DNA of 64,000 nt. Origin: Piscicola geometra. Lineage: Eukaryota > Annelida > Clitellata > Hirudinida > Piscicolidae. Made by a program: the position numbers and the translations under genes. Below, piece by piece: positions 1 to 13,674 of the stretch. A model generated the notes under the pieces. It was given only the letters and a program-made list of their open reading frames with translations. It had not been told where the DNA came from and ran no database searches. Each line of letters opens with the position of its first letter. Positions within the stretch are counted from its first letter, which is position 1. The DNA is taken from contig OX030964.1 of the NCBI GenBank assembly GCA_943735955.1, positions 7,017,497 through 7,081,496 of the forward strand, given 5' to 3'.

Positions 1-2440
1 TAGTCTATCATGGCTTGTCTTCTCAGATTTAAATACCACTTGGAACAATGTGACTTGGTGAATAGATACTCCTCTTTTCCTAGAAGCCGAGAAAAAAATT
101 ATGCTAGATCAGTTATGATTGAAATCTGAAATTCTGATTTTTTTTCAAGATTATTTTATTTTATTTTTTGGAGAAATAGATTAAATTCAAGTTCAATTAT
201 AAACACAAACGTCACGAGAAAATCACCAAGTTAGTGTAACACGACATAGAAGTTATCCACAAGGTTTAATTTAACTTCTTAAGTTGTTTATAAAGGTTAT
301 TTATAATATACAAAACGAAATTATTTTCTAACATATATTTGACTTAAAAATAGATTTTTCATCTTTTATATGATCCTGAAATTCATATAACTTTAAAATA
401 AGAGTGCTCAGTTTTAGTGCTACAAAAAAATTCCATTAAAAAAACATTTTTCGAGTACCAAAAAAATCTTCACCTAAGTTCAAAATTTCATTTAAGTACG
501 TTATATAGCTCAAAAAAGGTTTAAATTGCTAACGCTAATTGAGATGAAAAATGTAACTCGAAAAAAATAGAGAAAATAAAAAAAATTCTAAGACCCTTGA
601 AAAACACATTTCAAGTTTTTAAAGCGCGTAGATGAATCAATAAAGTTTAATTGAATGTTAAAATACAATTATTTTGAATTTCAGAATGAAGTTTTGTTTT
701 TATTGAAAACATGAACAATTAGTTTATTCTATCGAGAAACTTTCAAGAAATTCTTTAAAAATTCTCAAAGACTTGTGGTTTTTGGAGATTAGAAGTTTTA
801 TTAAAACAAATGAATGGAAACGAAGAAAAATAACTTTTTTAAGCCTGAATCAAAAAAAGTAAATGTGAAAAAAAGAATTTTACAATATTATCCTTTGAAT
901 GAAAATAGAAGTTTACAATTGAAGAGTATTAACTCCTAGATCAAGTGCATTATTCGCAGAATACCTTTACAAAATGTTTTCAAGAAAAACATGACTTTTA
1001 AATAATTCAATAGTTTCAAATTAATATCCTAAAAACGCGAAATAATTTTTAGATGGGAAAAAGTTATGTAACGAGTTTATTATTTTTTAAGGATTCTTAT
1101 TTATAAGTTTTTAATAATTTAATTAATATAAATTTTTTTTTTCTTATTTATGAATGAATGACATTTTCCAACATTTATTTTTTTCACTTTCATAATTGGC
1201 TCATTACAACTTTACATACTAAATCAAAATAACTAATATACTTTAGAATTTTTAGATACAATTATAAAATAATTTCGTAGATTCAAAAGCATACACTTGA
1301 ACATGAACTGAAATATAATTTTAATTAAAAACCAAGTTCAGCTATAATTTTGTGAAATATTTATTTCTTTTTAAATTAAATGTCAAGTCCTTGGTATCAA
1401 AAATTTCAAAACTTAATTATTTCCAATCTTGAAGATTTTAAAAGAGAAAATTGTCTAAAAATAAGAAACTTAAATAAGAAAATTAATTATATATTATACC
1501 TGAAGCATCGTTCTAATAATATAATAAAAACTAAAATATAATTTTAGCATTTGAAAGATGGGAAATTTATTTGGCCATTTATTGATTGACTAACTAATCT
1601 TCGTATGTCAGCCTCAGTAAAACCTTTCAAGCGGCATTTCTCAGTTTGCACTCACTTGAAGATTCTAATAAATAAAATTTAACTAAGCTATATGTATTTT
1701 TTCTAAAGAAGATCTTGACCAGCACCCGTATATTTGATGTTCTTTTCGAAAGTTAAAAAATAATTGGACATAAATAATAGGCTTTTTTTTATCTCAAATG
1801 AGGGAATATTTTTTATAAAAATTAGTAATAAATAAATATTATTTTAAAAACAAATTATAAGAAAAAAATTATTTCTAAAACTTGCTAAAATGTAAATTTA
1901 ATGAATTTTCATATTAATTAAGTTAGTTGTAACTTCAAAATTGTTAAATCTAAGCATGACTTGAATGTCTTATTCACTCGAATATTTGACACAGGGAGGT
2001 GGTAAATGTAAGAGACAATCAGCTAATGACTAAGCGAGAAATTGTCTTTTTTTTTAAATAAAAAAATTTGTTTTTAATAAAAAAATAGTTTTTATACTCT
2101 AAAAATCAAATCAAAAGTTTGACCTAGTAATTCTCTTTTTTGTGTGTTAAAATAGTAAAGCTAATCTTCTAAATCGTATTAAAAAAAATTCCTGCTTTGC
2201 TTTAATATAAATATAAAAATCTGGAATACAATAGAGTACACGCTGATTTTTTGGTAACTTATTTTAATAAAGAATGTTTTTCAAGATTGGTTTCTTTGTA
2301 TAGGCTAAAGTAACCAAACAGTGTATAAAAATATTTTGTTAACGAATTGATGGATGTATTTTTGTTAATTTATTGGTGAATAAGCGTATGTTCAGATGCA
2401 TGTGTGCAGATATTCCTGCATGTAAATGTGACGCCATCGC

Positions 2441-2448
2441 TATAAAAG
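2441..2448 (+). promoter_or_regulatory. Orphan TATA-box-like site
   Basis: TATAAAAG sits in a locally GC-richer context (GACGCCATCGC upstream, GAAGTTGAGGGAGCG downstream), which is unusual in this AT-rich region. No ORF follows nearby. It could be the promoter of a non-coding first exon of GPCR copy A, whose first coding exon appears to be preceded by a splice acceptor. It could equally be a chance match. Confidence 0.2.
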
Positions 2449-4218
2449 GAAGTTGAGGGAGCGAAAATGAAAAGCTAAAGAAAAAAAATCATTGTTATAA
2501 TAGTTTTAAATTGTTCGAAAAAAAAGACTCATTTATGTTAAAAAATTGCTGTAAGTAACACCAGAGGATCTAATTTTTATTATCAAATTAATGAAAGATT
2601 TTATAGTTTACAAGTAAAACAAAAACTTTCGAATAATTTATTAGAAGTTCAATTTTTCCAATTAGCATCAAACATTAAGTGCCCGTCTTAAAGGTAAATT
2701 ATAATTGATGTCTTTTTATTTTCTAAACCTCGTCCATTTCTCAAATCTTTATTTTGTCTAGCGCAAATGTTAAAAAATGATACTGAATTTAATTTAAAAG
2801 ATGTCATTTTTTAACAGCTGTCCTTTTTTGGATTTTTTAAATATAATTTTTTCATCTGTTTTATTTGTATTTTTATGCGCATTTGTGTTTTTTTTTATTT
2901 GTGTTTGTATGCGTATTTCTTACTGCAAAACAAAAAGATTGTAGAATTAATTGTAAACTTTGAACTCAATCATATTCAACACGTCCTGCCTATTCATTTC
3001 TGGTGCAGAAAATTCAAAAAAAGGCAGAATTAATTTGAAAAATATGCAAGATAAACTTGAAATATTCATCTAGTTACCTATGCTAAGACCTGTATTAATC
3101 AATCCATTATGAAAGATGCCTGGTTGCAAAAAAACCGGAAAAAAAGAAATTGTATGGAGGAAAAGCTTTCTAATTTGTAACCAATGCCGAATGACCACAA
3201 TGATCAGGCTAAAGCTACTCAGACGAATAAGAATAAATGAAAAGTTCACTGTTCGGTACTGAAGCGAACAACTTTTCTTAAAATGTGAAAAAAACATATA
3301 GAATTTTAGTGTCTAATAGTGCATATAATAACATGCCAATGAAATTAATAATTTAACAAAGAAAAATCTTAATAAATGTCAGATTCACTTATTGCTAATC
3401 GGTAAATCACTAAGTTTATAAATATAAAAAAATAAATATAAACTGAAACGAAACACAAAAACTCATTTTCATGGATATTTTACTTTCAAATCTGAATTGT
3501 AAAAATGAAATTAGTCGCAATTTAGATGGCAAGAGATAGCAAAGGTTGCGTCGGTTCAAAAAATTCTTTTTTGGCGAACATTCAGAAATTTGCAAACGTT
3601 TAAATGCGAAATAAAAGTAATGAATTGCTCCTTAAACTGACTATTTTACATTTATCAATTAAGTAAATTCAATTAAATGAATAAAGTTTGCTACTTTTAG
3701 AGTTTTTTTCGAATCATCATTTTTTAATTTTTCGAATGTTTATAATTTTTAAATGACTTTTTATGCCATTTAAAACTATTTTAAGACATTTTTTGTAAAT
3801 CTTCATTATTTTTATTGACTTTTCAAAAGTTCAACAGAAAATCATATTTTTTCAAAGGTTAACGTAATAAAAATAAATTTTATGCTGTATTAATGTTTAA
3901 TTAAATCACTGTGTTTAAACAGTACATCGAAAAGATAAGTCCATATTTTAATTTAATCTGAGCGCGATTTCCAATGTTGTAAAAACTCAGAAAATCTAAG
4001 ATTATTTTTCATATTTCATTTTTTTTAATATGCTGAAAGTTCAATTTTGGTACAAAATCTTTGAAAAATGCAAAATAGTTTTGTTGGAAAAATAGAAACG
4101 CTTTTATAAGGAGCGTTTGCAAAATTCAAAATTGGCAAAATGTTTTCAAAGCTTATATAAATCAGATAGGCATAAAAATTCAAATTTAATTTACAAAATT
4201 AGAATAATTTAAATTTAA

Positions 4219-4322
4219 AACGTGAATAAATAGATGGATAGGTTTATGGATGGGTTTATGAATTGATAGATTTCTGGATGGATGGATTTCTGGCTAGAAA
4301 TGTATATGGATGGATGGGTAAA
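4219..4322. repeat. Degenerate TGGATG/TGAATT tandem tract
   Basis: Imperfect repetition of tetra- and hexanucleotides based on GGAT. It resembles the much cleaner ATCC/GGAT tracts in GPCR intron 5 and NSD intron 4. Confidence 0.5.
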
Positions 4323-5252
4323 AAGATAATTGTTTAGCTGAAGAGACTGAAAAGTGTTTGTGAGACGAATCCGATTGCTTGAGTGAGTGGGTGATGATGC
4401 CAACTCTAGGAAAAAACAATAAAACGTAAATAAACATTCTGTTAATTACTTTAAAGACATCTTTGTTTTTAACATATACTTTCTACTTAAAATCTCAATT
4501 CTTATATATTCAACAAAAAAATTTCAACACTAATTGTTATTTTTACGGTTTTGAGAATTTTTGAATATTTAAAATGTAATTTTTATTTGAAATGCTTATT
4601 GTTTATAAAGAAAAATATATATTTAGATAAGTTCGTATTATTCATTTAAAAAACAATTATTATAATTTTTTACATTAATTTTTTTAGTTCGTTTATTTAT
4701 CATTAATTATTCCAATTCCTCAATTTAAAAAAATCATCATTTATATAATTATTTGTAACTAATTCTAACGGTTCTTCAATGAATCCATCTATCTATCAAC
4801 TGCAAAATCCTAAATTACTTTATTTCCCGTTTATCTTTCCAGCCACCACCACTTCATTGATCCATCTATCGTATACTCCAAGAGTTCTCCAGATACCTTA
4901 TCCACCTGATGAATCCCTTGCCATCTCTCAGTGACTGCATTCGTCATTTCCAGCTACTCTGACATTTGCTACCTATTTATTTATAAAATAAAAATTTATT
5001 TTAGTTTAAAAACTTCAAAGTTGTAATTTATTTATTTATTTTGTTAAAAAGCATTTAAAAAAGGTTACGTAAAAGAACAAAAAACATTAAAAAACATTTT
5101 TTTTGTGAACAAAATAATAATTATTCCGCAAAGTTTTGAATATAAAAACGAGATTGATTAAAAGTTGTATGTAAGAATACTCCATTATTACATTTTGAAG
5201 CTTTAATCTGATTTTAATGATGGATTAGCTATCTATTTCATTAGCCTCACTT

Positions 5253-5778
<526 letters not shown>

Positions 5779-6914
5779 GTGTTCAGTTTTCAGTTCTACT
5801 GAAATTTAAAGCCCTAATGAATATTTAATTCATTCCCAAATGACCTTCACCACTAATGCTACAATTAAACGCATTTAAATATTTCCATTTTAATTCAATT
5901 CACATGCAATAAAAGTACATTAAACAAGTAATAAACTAAAATGGAAGTTACTACGATCAATCACACTTGTTAATCTTATCTAAAACCTTGTGGGTCAAAT
6001 GACAAGAGCTCACGCACAAGCCATCAAAGCTCTCTAGCCTTTCTCCAAGATGCAGAATAAGCGCCTAGACAGCACACGCCGATCTTCACTGGACATATAC
6101 TTGTTTGAGTTTCTTTTGGGGGCAAAGAAACAAAAATATTGACTTTTTCGGAAAAAAATTCTCTATGGAATTTCCCAGATGTCACGATCTTCAATAAAAA
6201 ATAAAGTTTAAAGTTGCGTATAATTTAAAAATGTTTTTTCTAAATTAGTTTAATTGGTCATCTGGGAGAAACCCGAATATTTATAAATTTGTTTTTAAAG
6301 AATTATTAAATTACTCGAGGTAATTCAAGTCAAACTACTTTGTTTTCAATTTCAAACTCAAATCTACAAAAAAGATTATTATGGACTAATTTTGTACTGC
6401 AAAATATTTCTTTTGAGTCAAACCCTTTTAATAATTTCAAAAATATGTTTTTACATTTTGATTGTTCAGTATTTAATTGATTAGAGGATCATAACACATC
6501 AAAAATAGCAAAATAGTTTCAAATGATTTACTTATAAATATTCCACGTCAATTTAGTTAATTATTCAAGAGATAAATGATAATTATGTTTTTAAACTTTT
6601 ATGGTCCAACTAAAAATTTCATGTCAGTTTTCTTCTCTTAAACAAAATTAACTCAATAAGCTCAATTTAGTTTTTCTCACAGCACGCTATGTAGATTTAA
6701 ACTCTGAACTTTTTATGCAAATTTACGATTTCTAAATTGTTTGAACAAATATTTATATTTAAAAATTATTCACTTCAACTTATTTCAAATATACGTATAA
6801 ATTGTTATTCTCTCAAAATATTTAGCCTAATGAAAATCTTCGCGTTGGCCTAGCGATAATTTTAACTTTATTTCCAGATTTTTGATTTTTCGACAACTAA
6901 ATAAAACCTGAATC

Positions 6915-9900
6915 ATGGAAGAAGACACAACACTCTTCGAAAACAACTACACCTTTTTTCCATCTCAAACCACCAACGACTACATCAACAACACCATCAA
7001 CACCACCGCAACAAACCTCACAAGCCTAATCACCTCCACGCACAACTACCTTTGTCGATCCGAGCAAGAAGCAGCAGCTCTGAGCGAAATGCAATCCAAC
7101 ACGCACAACTCCTGGCTGAGCGCCTTCAGCACCTTTTACGAACCGCTTCACGGCTACGCAGTCATCGTCGTTTGCATCGTCGGCATCGCCTCGAACATTC
7201 TCAACATCGTCGTGCTCACCAGACGCAGCATGTCTTCGCCCACGAACTTCCTCTTGTCGGCTCTGGCGCTGTCCGACCTGGTGACGATGCTCGCCAACGT
7301 GCCCTATGTCACGCACTTCAACATCGTCTCGTCGCCCGATAGTCGCAAGGTTCACTCCAGAGGTTGGTGGTTGGAGGGTCGACGAGGTGGATGGGTGATC
7401 GACAGAGGGTGTTAAAATTAATTGTTAAAATAAAAATAACATCTTTTTTTATAAGTAAATGACATTAAAAACATAATTTTATTATCTGAATTCAAACTTA
7501 ATTATAATAAAATTGGTGGGGTGAAAAGAATGTAAATGATGTGTCTAAATGAGTGGTAATTACGTTGAGGTTTTATAGCTTGGTTCCTAGGAGACTAATA
7601 GATCTTTTTTTGAAATAATCACCAGTCATTTTGCCATTGTAAATATTAATACCTACAAAATTGTTTTTTTAAAGTTTTAATGATTATGTCTAACTAGTTG
7701 CTGAAATTTTTTCTTTTTTTTCTAATTTAAAAATTAAATTAATGATTTTTTTTAATTTTAAGAATTCAAAGATTCAAATAACTGTTTTTAAAACTCTTTT
7801 TTAAAGCTTTTTTCTAAAGTTAAAAATTAGAACAAAAGACAGTTCAATAAATCATGTTGTGGTAAGTGAAAGATTTTGAAAGTTGAAAGAGCTATAAAAA
7901 ATTGAAACCTGAAAACTGTTGAAACGAAAAATCCAATTTCCATTTTCTTCATGTTTTTAAAGTTTGAATTATTTGTAAAACTGGTATTTCATCCGAAAAA
8001 GTTTTCAGTCAAAGTACGTGTAAATAATTTTTTGTTTAATAAAAAAAACTGAATGTCTAAAAAAAAAGAAATATAGGTTTTCTAAAAGTCAAAACTACAC
8101 TTTGTGGAATCGATCATTTTGAAAGCAAGTTCGAGGAACACCGTTAAAACCTGTTCAAACAAAGGTATTTAAGCCTGATGGATCTCCAGAAACAGATAGT
8201 TTCAGTTCATGTTTGGTTTAACGGTCTATTTTGAAAGCATTTAAAAGTGTATTTGGTAAGGTGATATCTAACGGAAAAGACTCTTCAACTTGTCTGTAAA
8301 AAGTCATGTAAAAAATTGTACCAAATCAAGAAGGGTAACATGGCTTGCATCTGTCAGGACGTGAATTAAAAAAAGAAAAAAAAGAAAATCATTTAAAAAA
8401 AGACAAGCTCTGCTTTAAAATATATATAAAAAGTCAGCCTCTAGGACACACCCACATTCCACGAGCAAAATACTTACAAAGAAAGCTAAGAACCATATCG
8501 AATTACAAGGCTTCGGAACTGAAGCCCATGAAAATAGTTTCTCAATGTGGTCTGGAAGCTTGCTCCAGTCTCCTTGCCTTTGTTTAGTTTTTTGTATGGG
8601 CTCAAATGAATTATGAAAACAAATAGTTACTTTCTTCAAAAAAATATTTTTGGGATTATCTTCTCTAGCCAGCGGTCTTCTATGTGCCATCAATCTTACG
8701 ACATGTTCTTGCGAGCAGCAGTAGCACTCAAGTGTTCGTCCATTCGTCATTGCGAGTCCGTCTTGTCTTTTAATTACCTTTTAGTTCCTTCTGATGACTC
8801 GTTTATTCCCTTTAATCTTGTTTAGTCCACTCACGTACTCATCCATAATTTCATTTGTTTATTTATTCATTTATTATGCATGCTTTACTCTGTCATTATT
8901 TTCTGGTCAGTATATCAGTTTAATTGATGATTAAATCTCAAGACTGACAACGTTACTACTAATACAGATGTTTATCCACCGCAACCCATTTTCATTTTCC
9001 TCGAAAAACCATCTTTTTGAATAGTTCACATCTCAGCCACACAACACGTTTCTTTTCCCTACCAACACCACCATTTCTCAACTCACAAAGTCGTCTTTCA
9101 CTAACTTACTCATATTTCAAACCCACTCTCACGATTACTTTTTAAATTTTATTTCCTCTAAATTGCATCATCTTTTCCCACTGTCTTTTCACATATTAGT
9201 TATTAATCTTCCATTTCACATCATCGTTTTCCTTCATTTATTTTCGCATATTAATGAAAGATGAATAATTATTACTAATTAAAATTAGCCACCTTCCATT
9301 CCACTGCTGCACCCTGCAGGCTGGGTGATAGTTCTGATGCTGTACGTGAACTTCTCGATCACCACGCACACCGTCAGCATGTGGTTCACCGTGCTGTTGG
9401 CTCTCTTTCGGTTCGTTGTGGCGTGAAGGAGGAGGAGGAGGAGGAGGAGGAGGAGGAGGAGGAGGAGGAGGAGGAGGAGGAGGAGGAGGAGGAGGAGGAA
9501 GAGGAGGAGGAGGAGGAGGAGGAGGAGAAGGAGGAGGAGGAGGAGGAGAAGGAGGAGAAGGAGGAGAAGGAGGAGGAGGAGGAAGAGGAGGAGGAGGATA
9601 GGGCTGAGAGGAAGGAGGCGTGGTAGAAAAGGAGAAGGAGAAGGCTGGGAGGGAAGAGGCGTGGTGGAGGAAGAGAGGGCTGGGAGAGAGAGAAAAGGCA
9701 AGAAGGATGAAAGGAGGGAAAGTATAATAGAGAAATAAAAAATATATAGTAAGTGATTAAATTAAAAAGGAAATAAAAGTATTTGAAAAAAAGAGTAATA
9801 AAAATTATTCTGACTTTTTATAATATTTTTTTCATTGTTAAAGTATTTTAATCTTTGAATAATATTTTTTATTTATAAGTGTTTCATTTTTTTAATCATT

Positions 9901-12900
9901 ATTTTCCCCTTTTAAACTACTTTTATCGTCTATCGCCCTCAAGAAATATTTTATATCCTTTAATCTTTAGCGTTAGATTTTTTTATTTAACAAAAATTCT
10001 GAATTCTTTGAAGAAGAAAAAATGTTTTTTATTTTCTACGTATTCCTTTTCAAAAATGTCCTTGCTTTTTTGAACTTTCCAGTTTTTTTCATAGAAAACA
10101 CAGCAACCACACAACTCAACATAAGCATCTCATAAAAACATCACATAACAATCTCCAAAGCGGTTCGTCTTCATGACTCTCTTGTTACAAACATATTCTT
10201 TTCACCGTTCAACTAATTACTTTTAATCTTTTTAGAATTCTTTTTGCTTCAATGTTCTCGCTAATTATTTCCAAGAATTTAAACTTTTTGATTATTATTG
10301 CAATTATCGAGATCAATTTAGACGATTTATTAAAGCATTTTAAAACTATTTAAAAAATATTTTTTTGTTTTTTTAAACGTTGCCAATTTGCCATTCGTGA
10401 CCTTCATGTACGGTTCAAGAATTCTTCCAAAAAATTCGTTCGTATACTTCTCATAAAGAACATTTACTCCTTAAAGTTATAGTGCTATGCGTGGTTCTCA
10501 ATCATTGGAACGGCTTTTAAAAAGTAAAAATGTCAGTTTATGACTGAAAAGAAATTCCAAAAAACACATCAATAAATATTTCTTTCCAAAGAAAACCACC
10601 CTAGAGAAAAATGCTAAACGTGTTACGCTATTTGCTAAGCAAATCAATATACCTCCGAACGCTCTAGAATGTGCCATCCATATTTACACAGCGGGAATAT
10701 GGAGTAATCAGCCAGATTATCGGCAAATATGTAACGTTTTCGTTGAATTCTGTTGCATTTGTCAATCAAGCGTTTGTAAAAAAAATTTCAAAAACTTTTT
10801 GTTTCATGAAAGACTTATCTACCACTCTGGATGGAAATAGCACTAATTATTTTGGCATAACGCTCCGAAAGTCGGAGCAAACGACGGCATTTGAGCGCCT
10901 TCGAGTCGTCAAGCCGCTCTTATCGGACACTTTCATCCATTTCCTTCCTCTTTAATGCATCCAGCAATTCGTCATACCTCGTCTGCTCGAAATACAAAGT
11001 TATTGCTTTCCTCGTCGAATGAGGCGACAATGACACGTGCTTGACGACTTGTGTGCTCAATATGAACTTGTCGTCAAGAAATTTAGCCGTTTTTGGGGTT
11101 GAAACCAATAATTGGTTTATTTGAAAGTTATTATTTATCAAAAAAATAGTTGTTTTTCATTTTTATTTGGTAACTACTTTTAACTTCTTTTTTTCTCCAT
11201 CCACTTTATTACCATTTTTCATATTTATTTTTCAACTCTCAGCTACTAACTAAATTTTCTTTTTTCCCCTCAGCTACATAGTGGTGTGTTATCCGGTCGT
11301 GGGTCCTGTCTTCTGCACTCTCCAGAAAGCCAAGATCTCAGTTTCGATCGTCATCATCACCACCATCCTCCTCTGCACCCAGCACTACATCATCTACAAG
11401 ACCTGTCTCCAAGGTTGAAAGCTTGAAAATATTAAACAGTTGAAAAATTTAAACATTTAAAATTAGTCTTTTTCTAAAACTTTTGTAAATAAAATTTCAA
11501 AGATTTAAATCATGTTTCCGCATTTTTTGCTTTTTTCTAAAAAAAGTTTACGCAAAAGAATTTTAAAAGTTTATATTTAAATTTTTATATCAAGTTTAAG
11601 GTGATAAAGAAGCATTAAAATTATATTTAAAGGTATTCCAAAAACTAAAATAAATCAAATTAAAATTGTATTAAAGATTTTAAAGTCGTCAATTTTTGAG
11701 ATAATAAATTTCTGGAATCATTAAAATAGTTTTTCATAGTTTCGTCATTAGTAAAACATCTTTTGAATTTTGATTTAGATTTAGATTTCTTTTGAATTTT
11801 GATTTAGACTTTGATTTCTTTTGAATTTTGATTAAGACTTCCATTTGTTTACGAATTTTTAGCTTTTCATGCGATTTTTCTGTCTAATTTAAATTTTCAC
11901 TTTTTTTTCAAAAAATCTTTTTTAAGGTAAAAAAACAAGCATGAATTTTTTTTGAAGATAAATATTTAAAGCGCACTTAGATTAGTCATTCGTTAAGTTA
12001 ATGAGACAGAAACGGAGTACATAACTCCTGATTACTTAAGTCCTGAGAAGATGAAAGCTCTGAATAAAGAATGCATCAGTCGGTCTCTCAACTTGATTGC
12101 ACTTTAAATCAAGTTGCAAATTTCGATGAATGACTAGGATATCGGATTAATAGTTTGTAAATAGCAAAGCTTTTTAAGAATAATTTTTTTTAATATAACA
12201 TTTCAGTTCAAGCCTTTTTTCATTGAACTTTTTAGATCTAAAAAAAAGTTATTTTTCTTTATAAATCCTTTTTCCATTTTAATCCCATCCCTCATAATCC
12301 CACAGCTAACGGAGGCTTCTGGTACGAAGAAAACTTCTTTGTCGGATCAAAATATAAGGTTTCAATTAAATTAAATTATACATTTTGTTTGAGTTTAATT
12401 ACTTAAATAAAGTATTTCAAAAGTTTACATTTTTGAAAATTATATTTAATAAGATGAGCAGTATTTAAACAATTTTCTATTGACGTTTGAAATTGTTTCA
12501 TTTAATGGGTCGACATCCGGAAATCATTAAACGAAAAAAACACAAGTACATAAAAACTTTTTCTTTTTTTATTGTCACATCTAAAGCTAGAATGCTCTGA
12601 AAGTATAAATAAATTCATAGACATTGTTTTCCAATGATTTTAGGTGACGATAAATTCTTGTTTTGAGGGGTTTACATCGTAAGAAACAATAATTCCGGAT
12701 TATCAGAAGTTTTTAGAAAATTATTTTTTCATCATCATTATCATCACTATCATCATCATCATCATCGCCATAATCATCATCATCATCACCACCACCACCA
12801 CCATCATCTCCACCACCACCACACTCAGAAGTACATCTTCGTCTTGTACTCTGTCGTCTTGAAGATCGCCCCATGCGCTTTCCTCTCGGTCCTCAGCGGC

Positions 12901-13641
12901 CTGCTGCTCAGGTGGCATTCAAAGAAAATTATTTTTATATTTATTATTTTTAACGAGTTTAGATTTTAAATTTATTACAAATGATTAACAACAATTTATC
13001 GGTTGTTGCATTTGAATTTTATTTAGTTTATTTGCTCAGGTTCCGTGGTGGCTAGAAGACATTTAACTTCATTATTAATAGAAGTTAAAACATTTCATTC
13101 AATCGGACTTTGGATAAAAAGCTTATGTTTTCAATTAGCGTTGTCTACTCGAGCTCAATGCCTCAACAACTTTTCCATCTCTTCATTCACGCACTTTTTT
13201 TGGGATTAATCTTTTAACGCTTTCATTAATAATTTATTTTTCAATCGATCTATCTAACCCCCAATCTAACAACGTCCCAATGGTTTATGGTCTACCCACA
13301 TGTATTCTTACTTACAAGTTCTGTGTTTATTCATTATCATCCACTCAGTTCCTAAATCAACCAAATCATTCATCCATCCATCCATTTATTCATCTATCCA
13401 TCCATTTATTCATCTATCCATCCATTCATTCATTCATCCATCCATGCATCCATCCATCCGTCCATCCATCCATGCATCCATCCATCCATCCATCCATTTA
13501 TTTATCTATCCATCCATTCATTCATTCATCCATCCATTCATTCATCCATCCATCCATCCATGCATCCATGCATGCATCCATGCATGCATGCATCCATCCA
13601 TCCATCCATCCATCCATCCATCCATCCATCCATCCATCCAT

Positions 13642-13674
<33 letters not shown>

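Noticed and set aside
7026..7355. Antisense ORF of about 109 codons over GPCR exon 1, also present in copy B (33988-34362)
   Set aside because: It is the shadow of a GC-rich coding exon. Its conservation follows from the exon identity, and the peptide resembles nothing.
9285..9701. Poly-Leu, poly-Glu and poly-Gly ORFs in GPCR A intron 2
   Set aside because: They read the (GGA)n repeat. The real coding part here is exon 2 at 9320-9410, in another frame.
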